DNA of 64,000 nucleotides from Haemonchus contortus (lineage: Eukaryota; Nematoda; Chromadorea; Rhabditida; Trichostrongylidae): contig LS997563.1 of the NCBI GenBank assembly GCA_000469685.2, positions 20,143,757 to 20,207,756 on the forward strand. The letters run 5' to 3'. Positions 1 to 13,338 of this stretch are shown piece by piece (position 1 is the stretch's first letter; each line of letters starts with the position of its first letter). A program made the position numbers and the translations under genes. The notes beneath the pieces were generated by a model. That model did not search any database. It was not told the origin of the DNA and saw only the letters and a list, made by a program, of their open reading frames with translations.

Positions 1-135
1 GCAGGGTTTGAATCCCAGACTCATACCCCTCAGGCTAACTCAGCATTCTATTTCTCCGGTACCCGTGGTCTGGGAGCCCTTAAGCGTTGACTTGTTGATA
101 GGTTGATTCTGGCAGATTATTGAATGGACCAAACA
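1..135 (+). repeat. tRNA-derived SINE, degenerate, cut by the window edge
   Basis: The first bases contain a B-box-like GGTTTGAATCCC, followed by sequence matching the SINE body seen elsewhere here: an AGGCTAACTCAGC stretch like AGGCCAATCAAGC, then GTGGTCTGGGAG like CTCGTCTGGGAG, then GCGTTGACTTGT like GCACTGACTTGT. The A-box part lies outside the window. The 3' part beyond about position 130 is not recognisable. The call rests on collinearity with better copies such as the one at 28281. Confidence 0.5.
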
Positions 136-547
136 TGCTTCCAAATGATTATGAATTCACGTCGAAAGCTTCGACGCTCCGCCTCATTCGTCATGAATAG
201 TTTTAAAAACTTTTATGGCACTTAATGTGATCACATCATTCAATCTCATTTCCAATGAAATGGAGTGAATTAAGACGAAAAATTGTTCATTGCACTCCAT
301 TTCACCTGTGGTTTGAACGTTGCGGTACATACTGGTTTGCAAACAGTATTTAATTCGTTCGAGACCGATTAGTTGAGCATTAGTTAGCATAAAAGCCGCC
401 TTCAAGGGTAGATGCATCCTTGTCTGCTGCTGGTTTCCCTGGACACCCCTCTACAGTATGCCTCTATCATTTGAATCATCATCACTGAAATAGTCTATCC
501 ATTCTACTGAATTCATACATGAAGGATAAAAGGCAAAGTATTCGTTG
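136..547. other. Unannotated stretch
   Basis: No gene or repeat could be recognised. A 77-codon minus-strand frame at 184-417 has no known domain and is of a length expected by chance. Confidence 0.5.
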
Positions 548-816
548 GTTAATCAACCCCGTTCCGGGTTGTGCCCTGCATTCGACTTCCATTGAGAAGC
601 CTAGCGACGTATTGAATGCTTATGTGCCCTATACTATGACTTGTGGTAGCCAGCCTGTGGACAAATCAGTGCTTTTATCTTCCCAAACGAGTATGGTACC
701 AATTGACCGACCCGAAGTGATGGATGGTTGATTGGCGTAAGCGGATCTCTCTCCTGGTTCGATCCCCTACCTTTCCTATGCGCTGGTGCGCCACTTGCCA
801 CTACACCACCTCCGCC
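548..816 (-). repeat. tRNA-derived SINE, near full length
   Basis: Reading the minus strand from 816, the copy starts GGCGGAGGTGGTGTAGTGG, which contains a pol III A-box-like TGGTGTAGTGG (complement of 799-809), then AAGTGGCGCACC. The B-box region is diverged (GGGATCGAACC). The body follows with the GATAAAAGCACTGA motif and the 3' part with GAATGGAAGTCGAATGC-like sequence near 580-600. The length of about 270 bp matches the other long copies. The small plus-strand frame at 519-731 only crosses the body of this repeat. Confidence 0.8.
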
Positions 817-3800
817 AATTATTCATTCATATATTATATGTTAAATAGATGAATAACCAAGTGCTGTGCCGAACACTGGGTCCCTTGAAACACAATTGAT
901 TGGCACCACAAAGAGGCTATTCCAATAAGGCTATTCTAATTTCTTCAGGTTCATTGTACTCTTTTTACTCTCGTACTAGTACTTATAGTTCTCCATGAAG
1001 TCTGAAATTAATTGCCCCATTCCATAATTCCCAGTACTTTATTAAGTTCCTATGGATAAAAAAATATTCCTGGAATGCCTTTTCTTCAGCTCACTTCTAC
1101 TTCCGGGGGATGTTGTAAAGTTTTTAGGTTTCTATGAAAGTTCAAATTCAAACATCACTCAGAGTTTTCGCCGCTGAGTTTTCTCCTTCCCAACGCTTCA
1201 ACGACCCAGACGTATGTGGTGTACCGAGAGGAAGTGGGACTTCACGGCCCAGACAAAATCCATTTGTGGCGATGAATCGAAAAATTATACTATATACACT
1301 AGAAAATTTTATCATGAATAATTATCATGAAATATTACAACATTTCATCAGAAGTCATTATCATCGATTATTACGACATTTTATCACAAGTTATTATCAT
1401 CTGTTCTTACCGTTGCTTCATTTAAAGGTTAGGAATTCCAGAGGAATCCAGTAAAAAACCTAGTAATTCCAATGAATTCGTCCACGGTGTGAATTATTTT
1501 CTCTCTTTTGGATTTTTCGTCGTGTTCTTTGGCTTGTGCTTGATTGGATGGCTAATTGTGTGATTCCAAAAACTCGCCGCTCTTTCGTTCCCCTGAGACT
1601 TTATCTCAATCGACTCTCTTTATTCCCTATACTTTCACTCACAAATCGCACTTCTTCAGTGAAAATTACCACTGCCAGTTGCAAACGTGTTTCCCATCCA
1701 GTACTTCTCAACTTCTTATAACCTTTTTTCTCGCAAGTCGTGAAGACACCTTCAGACACCACTTCTGAGAATTCGATTCGAGAGACTCTTCAAATAAGCA
1801 AGTACATTTCCTCTGCCTGAGTGAGGAACTTGAGGGGGACCCATTTCATTTACATAGCCCACTACTGCCATCTATGTACTTGGAATGAATGTGCGAATAT
1901 ACTTTGATGTATTCACTGCTCTCTCTGTTTATTCTTCTGGAGCTCTTCCTTCGTTTAATTTTGATGCTTGAGGGTGAACCCCCAATATAGGGCAATTTGG
2001 GCAAAGGGAACGTATGCAAATAATTCAACTCGTACGGAAAACAGATTCTGTTCTGGAAAAAAAACTCATTGACTACTTTTGATGATAATGGATTTGATAT
2101 TCAAAGGGAAATAAAGTAGCGAATAGAAAAGTTTCATTTTTCTTTTGACTTTTCTTGTTTCTTACTGACCCATGGGTTCACCCGAACGTCCTCCCCTTGC
2201 ACCTGTCTTACTGGAACATCTTTGTCGCTTCCGGGAAGTCTTGTACCTATTGTGAAAAAGAAGTTCCTTCAGAAAACCATATTTGGTTAGTATCACAGCC
2301 AATTTAATTTTATTCCAAACGTGCTGAGAAATCATACCTCCTGTTGGTTTCAACAAGACACTTTGGAAGCTTTTTTGATTAGCCTATGGAAGTCTTCCCA
2401 GGGTAACTACCTTAAAGGGACATCATATCACGATCATGAGGAGGCAGTGGTTCCCTGTGAGCATTCTTTCAAGGCTTAATCATGAATCATTCGAATTTTG
2501 GTTCTAAACTTTTTATTTTTGTAATAATTTATATAACCGATAATTGATTCTGCGAAACTTCCAACTGCACTCCCCTTGCACCCACGCCTATTTCAAAACG
2601 TTGCAATTCATTAGTTTTTCAAAGCGAGAGCTCCTTGAAAGTGCAAAAGGGACTTTGGAGCTTCCTTATTAGGCTGGAATGTGATACCCTCTCTAATACT
2701 AGTCAGTATTCCACCGTTTAACGTCATTTAAACTTTCCCTCTAAAAGGCACAATCTAGATTTTACAACATAAGAAATGTTAAAAACGATTCGTGAGATTT
2801 CCTTTAGGGACGAATCTCTGCTCCATAAGATAGCACATGGGCCGTTTTCAGTTCGAAAATGGCCTTGATAAAGCGCATCAAGGGGCTCAGTGATCCTCTT
2901 CATTGTAAACCACACCCAGATCAGGCCGCGTTCCACAGTCTCGTAGGGATAGCACCGCTCAGAATGGAGCATCTTTGCTAACTACTCTAGCTGACGGTCA
3001 TTCGGGACCATGATTCATGACGATACTGGCAAGGAATTTTTGGCAGTTTTTGCTTACGGTAGGCTCTTGGAGCACTTTCTGCGCTTTCTTCGTCACTGAT
3101 GCATTATATGCATTAATACTTTCATCATTTAACTTGAAAGTACCTTATAATTGTCTTAGGCTGTACTTTTGAGTTTGTAATTAGACGTAAGTTCGTCGCT
3201 GAGTGTGTAGGTGGATCAGCATAGGACACTACCCATTGACTTCATTAGTCACCCATCATTGTTTGATCATTATTTCCATAGACCTGACATCTTTGGTACT
3301 GCCACCAAGTAGAAAATCTGACGGCAGTTTCTATTTTGCCTATTTTGCTTTCTGAAAATGATTTCGTCGCGAATTCTACCAGCTAAGCCGGCTGTTGTTG
3401 ATCTCAGTAATTCCATGCTTCACTGATTGCTGTTCTGCGGCCAGTGTCTTGAACAAAGGACCCTCTACGGCAGAAAATATGCATTGCTAAGACGCCCCCG
3501 ATGTTTTCTATAGGAATTTTTCAAGAAAACAAGTAATGCAGTCTACATTTATTACATTTCACATACCTTCCCTGTTATGGGCTCTTTTGTGGCTCGTATG
3601 GATGGATGTGCGGATAGGCGGATTTTTCCTCATTTCGGTCCTGCGTTAAGGTGACAGATGATGTACGAGCACATCCTTGTAGGGTGACGAGATGAGCGTC
3701 TTACTGGAATACGCTTGCAGGGGTGAGGAGGAACCCATTTCGAGCTTTCTCCCTCAGCGGAGCAACTTCACAGTTTGTCGAAGTTAGACTTGCTGATGCA

Positions 3801-6102
3801 TTCGGTCCTTTGCGAAGTGCTATTAGCAATAAGACTCACCGTCTGTATAAACCTAATTGCTTTTCCTAGTAAGGAAATATCACCTGAACAAGGATTTTAT
3901 CTCTAGGAGTCTTTTGGGATCACCACACCTATTTGGGCAACTCTTTCCTTTCACCAAGCGCTCGATCCAGAGCTGTAGGTGATGTTATTCTGAACTCCTT
4001 GAATCGAGTTTGCTTGAAAACTGTTGCCCATAGGTGTTGATGACCACAAAAGGCTTCCAGCGACAGAATTCTTGCCCAAGTGGTATTTTCCGAAAAGGTG
4101 AGTTCCCGAACAGGCCGGAGAGGAAGTTTGGATTTCTGATGTATTCGGTCTTCTTCGAGCCATTTTTCTGAAATTCGGAGGCAGCAAATTGACTTGAACT
4201 CGGAAGGCTGATTGCGGAATTGAATATAAGTCTTCCAGTCTGACGTCATCATCATGGAGCAAGTTTCTATGGTGGTCCCAATATCATCTCTCAATTGTAG
4301 GTTTCGGGGAGAACGTGAATTTCAATCACGGGGTTTCGACATGTAGGAGGCATTACTAGTGTGGGCTACTATCAAGGCCCTCGAAGTAGCTCCGGTGTGC
4401 CTTTTTCTGAGGTATTTTGGCTTGTCTCTTCGAATAGTTTTTTTCACGTTTTTTTTTCATCGTAGGACCCATTAGAGCACCATTTCCGTCAATTTCCAAT
4501 GCTTCCTTGATGGTGATTCTCCTTCTATCTTTGGCAGCTTCTTTTTTCTACTAATTCATTCTTTCTTATGGCGACGACGTAATTCTCAAATCTTCACTCG
4601 GATTCCACTTTTTCTATTGCTGCTGTAGATCGGTACCATTATCATTTACAGCAGATTGTTACAAAATGCACGTTACCTCCATCGTCTTACAGTTTCCTGA
4701 AATAGGAATGAATGTTGGGGACAGAAGAGACCTTGATGGATTCGCCTCATACACAACTCGCAGGAGCCTTAGTGAAGTGAGTGGGTGTGCATGATCTCTG
4801 CGTTAGTTAAGCCCCATCACAATAAAGGGCTTACTGGAGGGTTGAAACTGGCGACTTTGAAGTTTGAGCTCCGAACTTTTTCCTTGCTGTTCCCTTTTTC
4901 TTTTTCAGTTCCGCAGAAGCCGACCATCAGGAAAATGACATTTTTCGTCTCCTTAAAACCATGGACACCTATTCCACTGAGTTCAGGGACAACAGCATAG
5001 GGAGTTTTAATCTTTTTGCCAGCTTTGCTCTGTATTCTGCGATGTAGTTCGAGGTGTGATCTTGTCCCCCTCAACCTCCCTCCGTTCAATATGTATGTGC
5101 TTCCCTTCTGGGATTTCATCCTCCTTTTTGTCTCTCAAAAACGAGATCTAAGAGCGCCTTTGACACATCTTGCTCTATTAGTTCCGGACCAGATCATGTC
5201 CGAATCAAAGGGGCCTCTCATCCCAGTATCGTCAGTAATTTTGGTTAAGTGGGTCCGGGAAGGCAGAAACACTGCCTCGCCCTTAGGTGTCTCTGCTTGC
5301 CTTCGAATCTACTGCATACGTACCCAAGTGCCTTCTACGGGTTCGTTTCGTCCAATCTATTACGATGCCACTTTTTTCGCTACTATTTGGGCTTCTGTGG
5401 TTCCAATACTACCCTATTCTCACTAAATGTCGAAAAGGTGATCTACTGAATGGTAGTCTTCAGATATATTCATTTGACAGCTCCGTAAGCTTTCTTTGGA
5501 CTCATATTTTTCTAAACTGATCTCCTACCAAAAGCGGCTAGTAAGATTGAGCTTTCGGCGCACAGAATTCTCGTAATTGAAATGTCCGCCGACATACCCC
5601 GAGGGAAAGGTAAAAGCGAACGTGACCACATGCGTAATTGTAATTTGTTGAGTACTGAGTGACTTAAGCTCAACGTTTTTCCTTTTGACTAGCGAAAAAT
5701 CCCTACTTTCAGCATGTAATTGACCTTGTTGTCGATAGAAAATTTCCTGAAATGCCTTTGCTCAAGAATCTGAACTGATGGTGCTATATAGCGATTCTAC
5801 AGGAAGGGGTTTTGAGCGAAGTCATGCCAGGTGTTCGGAGTACACAGCCAGAATTGGCATTTATTGGTTTTGGAAAATTTTACCAGACTTTACTTTCGTA
5901 ACTAGGAAAATGACGTGGGTCCCTGGGGAAAAAGGGGCTCATGTTGGGCAGGAAATCAGATGGGGTGGCACCATAACCTTTAAATTCACACCCTCACTAC
6001 TGGGAAGCTTGGCTGGCGAAGCGGAAAACTATGACGTGGGGCTGTTTACATGTCATATCCACTGAACATGCAGTAAATGAAGCAGAAAGAATGAAGTCGT
6101 TG
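817..6102. other. Long unannotated stretch
   Basis: AT-rich sequence without a recognisable gene or large repeat, apart from the 36-bp tandem repeat at 1321-1428. The longest frames (minus 3929-4294, plus 5016-5426) lack domains, start at non-ATG codons or in no clear context, and have no convincing splice sites. I see no host gene here, but short exons cannot be excluded. Confidence 0.5.
1321..1428 (+). repeat. 36-bp tandem repeat, three imperfect units
   Basis: Units lie at 1321-1356, 1357-1392 and 1393-1428, each beginning ATTATCAT. The first two are similar along their length; the third diverges after about 20 bases. Because 36 is a multiple of three, one plus-strand frame stays open and encodes a 12-residue periodic peptide of the type NYHEILQHFIRS. 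This is most simply a minor tandem duplication in noncoding DNA. Confidence 0.75.
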
Positions 6103-6368
6103 TTTTGATCCGTCCCTTTTTGGGATGCGCTCTGCACTCGGCCTCGGTTCGGAATCGTACTGACCTTTTGGATGCGCATGCGGTCTATACATTGAATTGC
6201 GGTGGCTAGGCGATATAGAAGCCAGTGGTTTTATCCTTCCAGACGAGTCTGATACCAATTAACTGACCTCGGAATGATGGAAAGCTTGGTTGGCCTAGAG
6301 AGTAACGATTCGACCTTCAGACCACGCGTGGGTGATAGTGCGCCACTTGCCACAACATCACTCCCGCA
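6103..6368 (-). repeat. tRNA-derived SINE, near full length
   Basis: On the minus strand from 6368 the copy begins GGGAGTGATGTTGTGGCAAGTGGCGCACTATCA in short matching blocks, continues with the CACGCGTGG block and the palindromic CAGACTCGTCTGGAAGGATAAAA block near 6240, and ends with a GGGATGCGCTC-type block read in complement near 6120. It has the same order and length as the other full copies. The B-box is diverged, so pol III activity from this copy is unlikely. Confidence 0.75.
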
Positions 6369-7411
6369 CACGAAAAAAAGCGCTCACTCAAGAGTGTATG
6401 AGTAGTTTCATCATTTCATGGGCATCGACGCACCCTATTCTTTTTTCCTGGGTGGAAGTATCGAAGTACGTAGATGGTAGCGTCACGTCACAAGTACTTG
6501 CGGGTGTCGCTGATCCCAAATACAGCAGCTGTCAACTACAATTAATGTTCTACAGAAGCGCAATTTAGTCGTAGTAGACTTATTTGGGATGAGGGACATT
6601 GACAAAAACACTGCTGCCGTTCTAAATTATCGAAAACCCGCCATCGTTTCGACAGTCGTCACTTTTTAACCCTAGCCCGCTTTGGGCACAGTTCATATTC
6701 TTCCAGTAACACCGTTCCAATCAGTGTATGCTTGAAGGTCTCCGAAAAATTCCTCTCTCAGCCGTAGTTCTATTTTTCTATTTAACCCAACCCTCAAGGT
6801 TTGACTTGATCGGACTCAAACAACTCATACTTCTCTACTCAGCTGATATGTTACTCTGGACACCGTCGCTCCATGCAGACTGAATTCAAGTCCAGTGAGA
6901 AAAAATCGGTCGAAATTATAGGGTAACCGAACTTCTCCACGGTTGCGGCATTCGAAAAATTGTGGACCGAGAACACTAAATATCTATTTGGTCAGTTAGA
7001 AATTCTTATGGTTGTTGTAGAAACTGGACAGCAGGATGGCAGAAAGCCAATGAGCCTTTGAAATATATTCAGGGGTAATGCATATCGTGCATCCACTAGT
7101 TCAATGATAGTTTTCCACCTTATTCTGATCCGTTTCCTGTACTTTACCGCTCTCAAGGTCCTGTAGTTCTGTTACTGTCGCTCCAAGCAGAACACCCTTG
7201 ACTGCAGGAAAGTCCTACAGTTATGTACTGTCCGAAGGGTGCCCTCATTATTTTCACGGCATGTTCCTTGCATAATTAGCATCATACTGCTTGATGTCCT
7301 GCTTTGTGTATGATGATTGATGGCTAACATTTTATTGGTCAGCCCTGCTATGGGGTGTTCCTTTCCTGGAATTCTACACGTTCTACACGTTCAACTCATT
7401 TCAATAAATCA
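6369..7411. other. Unannotated stretch
   Basis: No gene, RNA or repeat was recognised. Only short chance reading frames are present. Confidence 0.5.
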
Positions 7412-7670
7412 TTGTGGATGGATGTGGTGTAGGGCATTCGACGCAGTATCACATACATAAGCGTGCCTTAGATCGATATCCGCCTAGGTTAACCGAGCTT
7501 TCCATCCCTTCAGGGTAGATTAATTGGTAAGACTTATCTGGGAGGATGAAACTCTGATTCGTACATAAGCTAGTCATTTTAAATCATCCTACGGGTCAAA
7601 TACACCTCATTACGGCACTACTATTCTAGATAGAATTTGAAAACGTGGCGTATCCCGAAACATCAGTGAC
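7412..7670 (+). repeat. tRNA-derived SINE, degenerate
   Basis: The copy begins GGATGTGGTGTAGGG (A-box-like) and continues with GATCGATATCCGCCTAGG, GCTTTCCATCCCTTCAGGG, CTTATCTGGGAGGATGAAA and CTACTATTCTAGATAGAA, all in the order of the SINE body. The B-box is lost between the head and GATCGATATCC. Confidence 0.7.
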
Positions 7671-10600
7671 TAACGCCGAACACTTTATTCTTTATTTATT
7701 GATTGATCGCTGTGAATCTCCGTTTATTCTCTACCATACTTGACTTTGAGTTATACATTTGCTTCCCAGATGTCGCTCATCAATAGGACGAATCCATGGG
7801 GTCACAGCGAAGCCACTTTTTTCCGTATATTGAATTCGTGACTCATCATCTCACCTTTCTTTTATATACCATTTGTTTTCCCCGCTCTATTTTGTTTCAC
7901 CGTGGGGACTGAATTCGGTCGTTCTTGAGGGGTCGAAACCTTTCCTGTGTCTTCAGTCGGATTCCTTCCTCTAGTGCTGCTATCAATCGTAACCGAGCGC
8001 GATTACTAGAAAACACATTTAAATGCATGGGACTTTGCTACTATCGTCTCGCCCACATCCTTTTTCAACGAACACGAAGAAAGGGAATAGCATATAACAG
8101 TTTTTCGGTTTTATAGGCTTTCTCCGGTAGGACACTCACTATTCAAGTGTTTTACCTTAATCCGCTAGGTTAGGCTGATGCCATCGTGACAATGTCAACT
8201 GAACTGAGATGCGAATTCCCATGATGCCTGTCTATCGTTTAATGTTTAGTAGGGTTCCTTGACATCAAAGTATTTTAGGAAACCGGACCTGATGACTCAG
8301 AGGAATCGGGTAGATCTTTTAGGGAATTTTGGAAATTCTCTCGTTTTCAACGAATCTCGATCCAGCCTTCCCCACATTCCCAAACTTCCGATACTTCACA
8401 AGTACTTTGGAAGGTACTTAGTCTTTGAGCGCGTTGCTCAAGGCTCCCTAAGAGAAAAGAGGAAAAATGCACGGTCTCTCATGGGAGCTGGCATTGACAT
8501 CCGATTCAGAAGATGCTATCGTCGTTACGAAATGTAAACGACATGTTTTCTACGCTTCTAAGTTGATTAAGTTGAATGTTGTAAAATGAGTTGTGATCTG
8601 GTCAGGCTAAACATATCAGCCCGCTCCTTCTCAGCGGTCAGATGGTCGACAGGGGTAGTTTCAGTATGGAAGTCGTTTTTTGTTCAATTGCTATGCATAC
8701 CATAGCATTAATAGTCTGTCGCCGTACATGTATGTGGCTGCGCTAATGAATGCGCTGTTAAACGGACCACTTGAATGGCACTTGGACGGGCTTCCTTCAG
8801 TTTTTCACTTACACATTCAAACATGCTTTCGATTGTTCCTGAATTCTCGCGTGCTCAAGGGATTTTGGGAATTGTTTTTGTCTTTGTTTTGCCCGTTCTT
8901 CAATGAAAACTCAAAAACCATGCCGTGAACGACATCTTGTTGATATTTTTTCACTTCCTCGTTGTGAAAAAGGGAACTTACCCTTTCCTTTCCCATTCTT
9001 TCAGAACCTCAAAGTTGCTTCTTATTATTTTGCTTTTGTGACCGACCAAAAACCATTTCATCACTTTCAAAACCTCGATATGACCTAGAGCTTTCAATTC
9101 TGACCCTGTTTCAGGGAAGGCCTCCTTGACCCCCAAATACATAAACTGATTCCTCCATTGAGGTAGCGGTGAGGTCGCCCTAGCATGGACTCTATCTTAA
9201 TCCTGTGCCGAACTCAAGGGTCAGTCTGGTCAGTTCAGGAGTTGGAGGAAGATCTACTATTCCATCGTTGAGTTCCCAATCCTTCCTTCCCCATAAATCC
9301 TACAGTCTCTTTGATTAGACTAGTTCGGGAAAGTATTACCCTGCAAAAATGATTGCAACGTACAATTTAATTGTGATGTTTTTAAATGAGTGGTTGAGGC
9401 TGGTACCGGCTAATTCAAACCTCACTGACAATTTGAATGACATTAAAAATGACATTGAAATTTTTTACTCAGTGAGACCAATGACACTCACCCAATGACA
9501 ATGACACCCATGCACATTTAATGACATTATAGTAATTATCTTGAAATTCTCGGTAGGTGGAGCTCTGGATATTTTTCTCCATTTCACACTTTTTTAATAC
9601 ACAGAGTTAAGAGGTACTTGACCTTTTCGCAAGTATACGGGATTAAATTGCACTTCGATCAAGTGCACAACTTTAAGAGAGCCAGTTAATCGATATGAGA
9701 CATCCTATCGGCCAATAAAACACCGTTTTCTTCCGTTTTGAACTTCTGACATCTTGGAATAGTCCCCAGGCACAACCAGCCTGGAGTATTTTGGTTTGGA
9801 ACTAGTAGAAGACCACCCATGCCTGCTTTACCCTTATCCTTCCTTTGCAAGCAGCCACTCTTTGCCGATCGCTCGGGTCCCTTTTTGTGTGATTTTATGG
9901 CTCTTCCCAGGCATTTGGAAGCTATGGAAGCTATAAGGATGGCTATTTTAATTAACTAGTTGTAAATTGCACTCAGCGCTACTATACCGGAACGGCCCTC
10001 CCATTTATTGGCTCAATACAACGTTAATATTTGAAAGTTCTCATGCTTATTAAACTGAGTACTCGTTGGCAGCTTGCCATTTCATGGCAATTTATTCAGC
10101 GGTTTGCGGCCGTCACATTCATCATTTGCTCTTGTCAGTTTTTCATACACCATCCACTTATCTTTTGTTGATTGTTTTTGTTGTACCAATTATTCTTTTT
10201 TGAGCGCAAGCACTCCAGCCTACTTAATGGAGCTCATAAATCATTGCTAAGTATTCTTTGCGGTAGAGCTGTTCTCATACATTCAATTGCTCGAAATTCT
10301 TACAAGGGATGGGAGATTCAGAATTGTCCTCTCTCCTTATAGAAATTCTATTTCTCTGAGCAATTCATTCAGATCTGACGTCAAATAAGGGGGGGGGGGG
10401 TTGGGAGAAATACCTACAATTAGCCTTATTTATCAAAGTAGAACCTGGATCAATGTATTCTTTATTGTGATATCTTAGCTTAATTTTACCCAATCCACTT
10501 GAATATCATTTTTGTAGATTTTTTCTTTGCGGGCCTTTTGTTCTGGGGGTCGATTTCTACTGGAATTCGAGGAGCTTTTCAAGAAGTGGTGGGTTTTGAT

Positions 10601-13270
10601 GATTCTCTTCCAGATAAATAACTGAAGTGTTGGAGATAAGAGTGCAGAATAGGGAGTGCATCGCTGGCGAATGAAACACGGAAGTCTGTGAACTTTGAGA
10701 TAAGGTAGAGCTCCTATGGCGTAGTTAAAATAAGAGGTTGAACGACATCGGAAAGGAGGGAAGTGGCATTCGAGGGTTAGCTGGACGTCCATTTCATGTA
10801 TCGTGTAGGCCGTATGTAGAAGATCTTCTAATCCGCTGCACCGAATCCAACATAGGTGGGAAACAAATTTCTTATAGGAAATCATCATTAAGGGACTACT
10901 TTTCAAAATGAACTCTTAGCGATTTCTATTATGAACTTCAACTGTTAGGCTTTTGTCATCTCGTCTTCGAGCTGGATGAATTCGTTGTCCTAGGCCACTT
11001 TACTTTGCAGTCATCATCTATCTACCACCTCTAGATGACTGCAGAAAGGTTCTTCCCTTTCCGACTGAGCATTAAAGTGATCCCTTGATTTCGATAAAGA
11101 ACCGGCAAAAATGTCGCTTAACCCCAAAAAGCTGTAGAAAGGATTCAGAAGGCCCACAAATTTGCGCAGAACCTTATCCTGCTCCTGCTCTTTTTCCATC
11201 TCATGAACTTCGTATAAGATCTGTCGTATTCACCTAATGAGGTTAATCCCACAGATCTGATCCCATAGAGACATTCTGTCATTATTTTGGTCATCAACCT
11301 AGACATGCCCTCTGGCTATAATGGACTATGGGTGCTCCATTTTTCTCATAAATCTCCTCTACGTAGCGTATTGCTCTGGGTACAACTTAATAATGATCTA
11401 GTCGTTGCATTACTACCTACCCATTCCATGCCCTTACTAAGTGGTATGTACTACTCGTAATAAATGTCCTGCAGCCTTCTCTGCTTTCAAAGATATGCTC
11501 TAGGACAGAGATCACACCTGGAGTTCAAGGCTGATCATCCCTCGTTGTAGAGCAGTATACCCAAAGGTCAGCGGTATATGGTACTGACATTTTTTACAGG
11601 CTATAATAATCCATAAAAAGTAAAAGGCTATTTCTTCAAAACTGTTATTTTGTCATGTACGTCATTTGTAGTATTAGCTTGTTAGGAAAGTAGATGCCGA
11701 AAGTTTTCTCAAAAGCCGGGATTTCCTGGAACTTTTTGAAAAATTCTATAAATAGGCACTGCTCAGCACCGCGCACAGTATAGCATGATATTCCACTTGG
11801 TTGGTTGAAATGAGACTATTTTCGAACTTATTATTTCCTTATTTCCTGCCTTGGAGCATTGGAACAAGGGTACAGAACGCTGAGAAGGGGACTTATGGTC
11901 AGATACTTGAACTTATCACACGGACCATGTCCTTCTTACCTTTTCTTATACTCACCACTACCGAAGAAACACGAAGCTTGTCACTTCGAATGCTCTCCAC
12001 AAATTGAAAGACCACTAAGCACATCGTGTAAGGGAGCGGATGAAATGAGCGATAGATGGTTCCAACCCAGAACACCTTCCCTTCGCCTAGGACAGTGTTC
12101 GTATCAGTCAGTTCCGAATGAAGCTCTCAGCGCATTCTGTCTTCTCGCTCACTCGTTTTCAATAGAACTGATTCGATTCGCAGCAGATTCGTGTGTGGGG
12201 GAGTCACATTCACTTACTTTACATGCCTTCATGCCCATGCGGTTTTGTTGACAGTTATAGTCATGCATGCACAACGAGTTTTATGCTTACGTAGGCTACC
12301 CAAAAACAACATTACAACGATTTTAGCACTCAGTAAATATTGGAGTAAATATTAGGTGAGCAATTGATAAATTACTAGATTAGTGAATGTCAGATTAATT
12401 CCAGTAAGTGTCCAAGGTTGCATTTTTCTCAGCATCCGAACAGCTGCATCTTGCACATTAGGGAGGTGAGGTTGGGATACTCTCCAGGTAAAATAGTGGC
12501 TTCTGACTTTCTCTTGCGGGCAGGTTTTCAAGTAAGTCGTCATGTAAGTCGAGAATTTCGGTCCATTGTTTTTTTGAAGAGAGTAATGAGGAGTTCAGGC
12601 AGTTACTTTATCGCCCTCTCTAACTTCCAGGCTCTCAGCTCTGTCAGTGAATTTATCGCGTAACATAGTGCTATTTGGGCCTGGTGGTAGTGATGTCATG
12701 ACAATATATGATAAGCTATGAGTACGGTAGAGTACGGTAAATCTTTTCGATGTAGTAACAGCTGAAGCAGGTGGTAGTTACATATATTGCCATACCAGCT
12801 TTGAGAGTGCTTTTTCTTAGCTTTTATACATCCTAATAATCTCTCGGTCCATCCTTTCCTGAATTATTTGACTAAGACTTGGTTCTGTGGCTAACTCAGA
12901 TGTGCACTTTGTAAAATGACTTTCTAGTCGGTGGAGTTGATCACAAAACTTTACAATATGCGTTTGCTGCCTTGATCTGAGGGAAGTTTTATCGACTTCC
13001 AGTAACTTTCTCTGGGACCATGCAAGTTTGTACTTCAGCGTTTCCATCAAGTTTTCGATTCAAAAGTTTGATCCCTTTATCTCTCACAGTTTTTACTTAT
13101 TGTTTCTTGACCACCACAGGTGCACTCTTATTCTAATGATAATTCGCTGAACTCTGATTTTTTCCTTGTTTACCTATCATTATCCGAAGGATACGCAGAA
13201 AAACTATTTATTACAAGAATTGGACGGGCCGATTCAAGTGTCGTACGTATTCTGTACATTTCTTAATATA
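7671..13270. other. Long unannotated stretch
   Basis: No host gene could be supported. The stretch contains an AATGACA-rich low-complexity patch (9437-9525), a poly-G run (10388-10398) and a minus-strand frame at 12817-13050. That frame is Lys/Arg-rich and helical-looking, but no family could be assigned. Frames at minus 10475-10906 and plus 11859-12251 have no recognisable domains. Confidence 0.5.
9437..9525. repeat. AATGACA-rich low-complexity patch
   Basis: The heptamer AATGACA recurs about six times at irregular spacing, alternating with A/T-rich and CAC-containing filler. This is cryptically simple sequence, not a regular tandem array. Confidence 0.6.
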
Positions 13271-13338
13271 CCAGTCGGGCCGCCCAGCTAACGCCGGGCT
13301 TCCCTCCTTCTAATGGGTTCGCCCGGCTACGCCGGGCG
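13271..13338 (-). other. Helitron-type 3' terminus with double GC hairpin (A1)
   Basis: Two stem-loops are visible: a terminal one at 13282-13299 (7-bp stem with one G-T pair, loop GTTA on the minus strand) and a perfect 8-bp stem at 13320-13338 (arms CGCCCGGC and GCCGGGCG, 3-nt loop). The terminal hairpin is followed on the minus strand by GGCCCGACTGG and then T. The module is repeated at 17770-17836; similarity continues upstream on the minus strand to about 13453 versus 17922, with a roughly 25-bp length difference. Confidence 0.75.

Noticed and set aside
3929..4294. Two overlapping minus-strand frames of 121 and 103 codons
   Set aside because: Both begin at TTG, neither has a known domain, and no splice signals connect them to other exons.
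5016..5426. 136-codon plus-strand frame overlapping two other open frames
   Set aside because: Three frames open over the same pyrimidine-rich stretch point to base composition, not coding.
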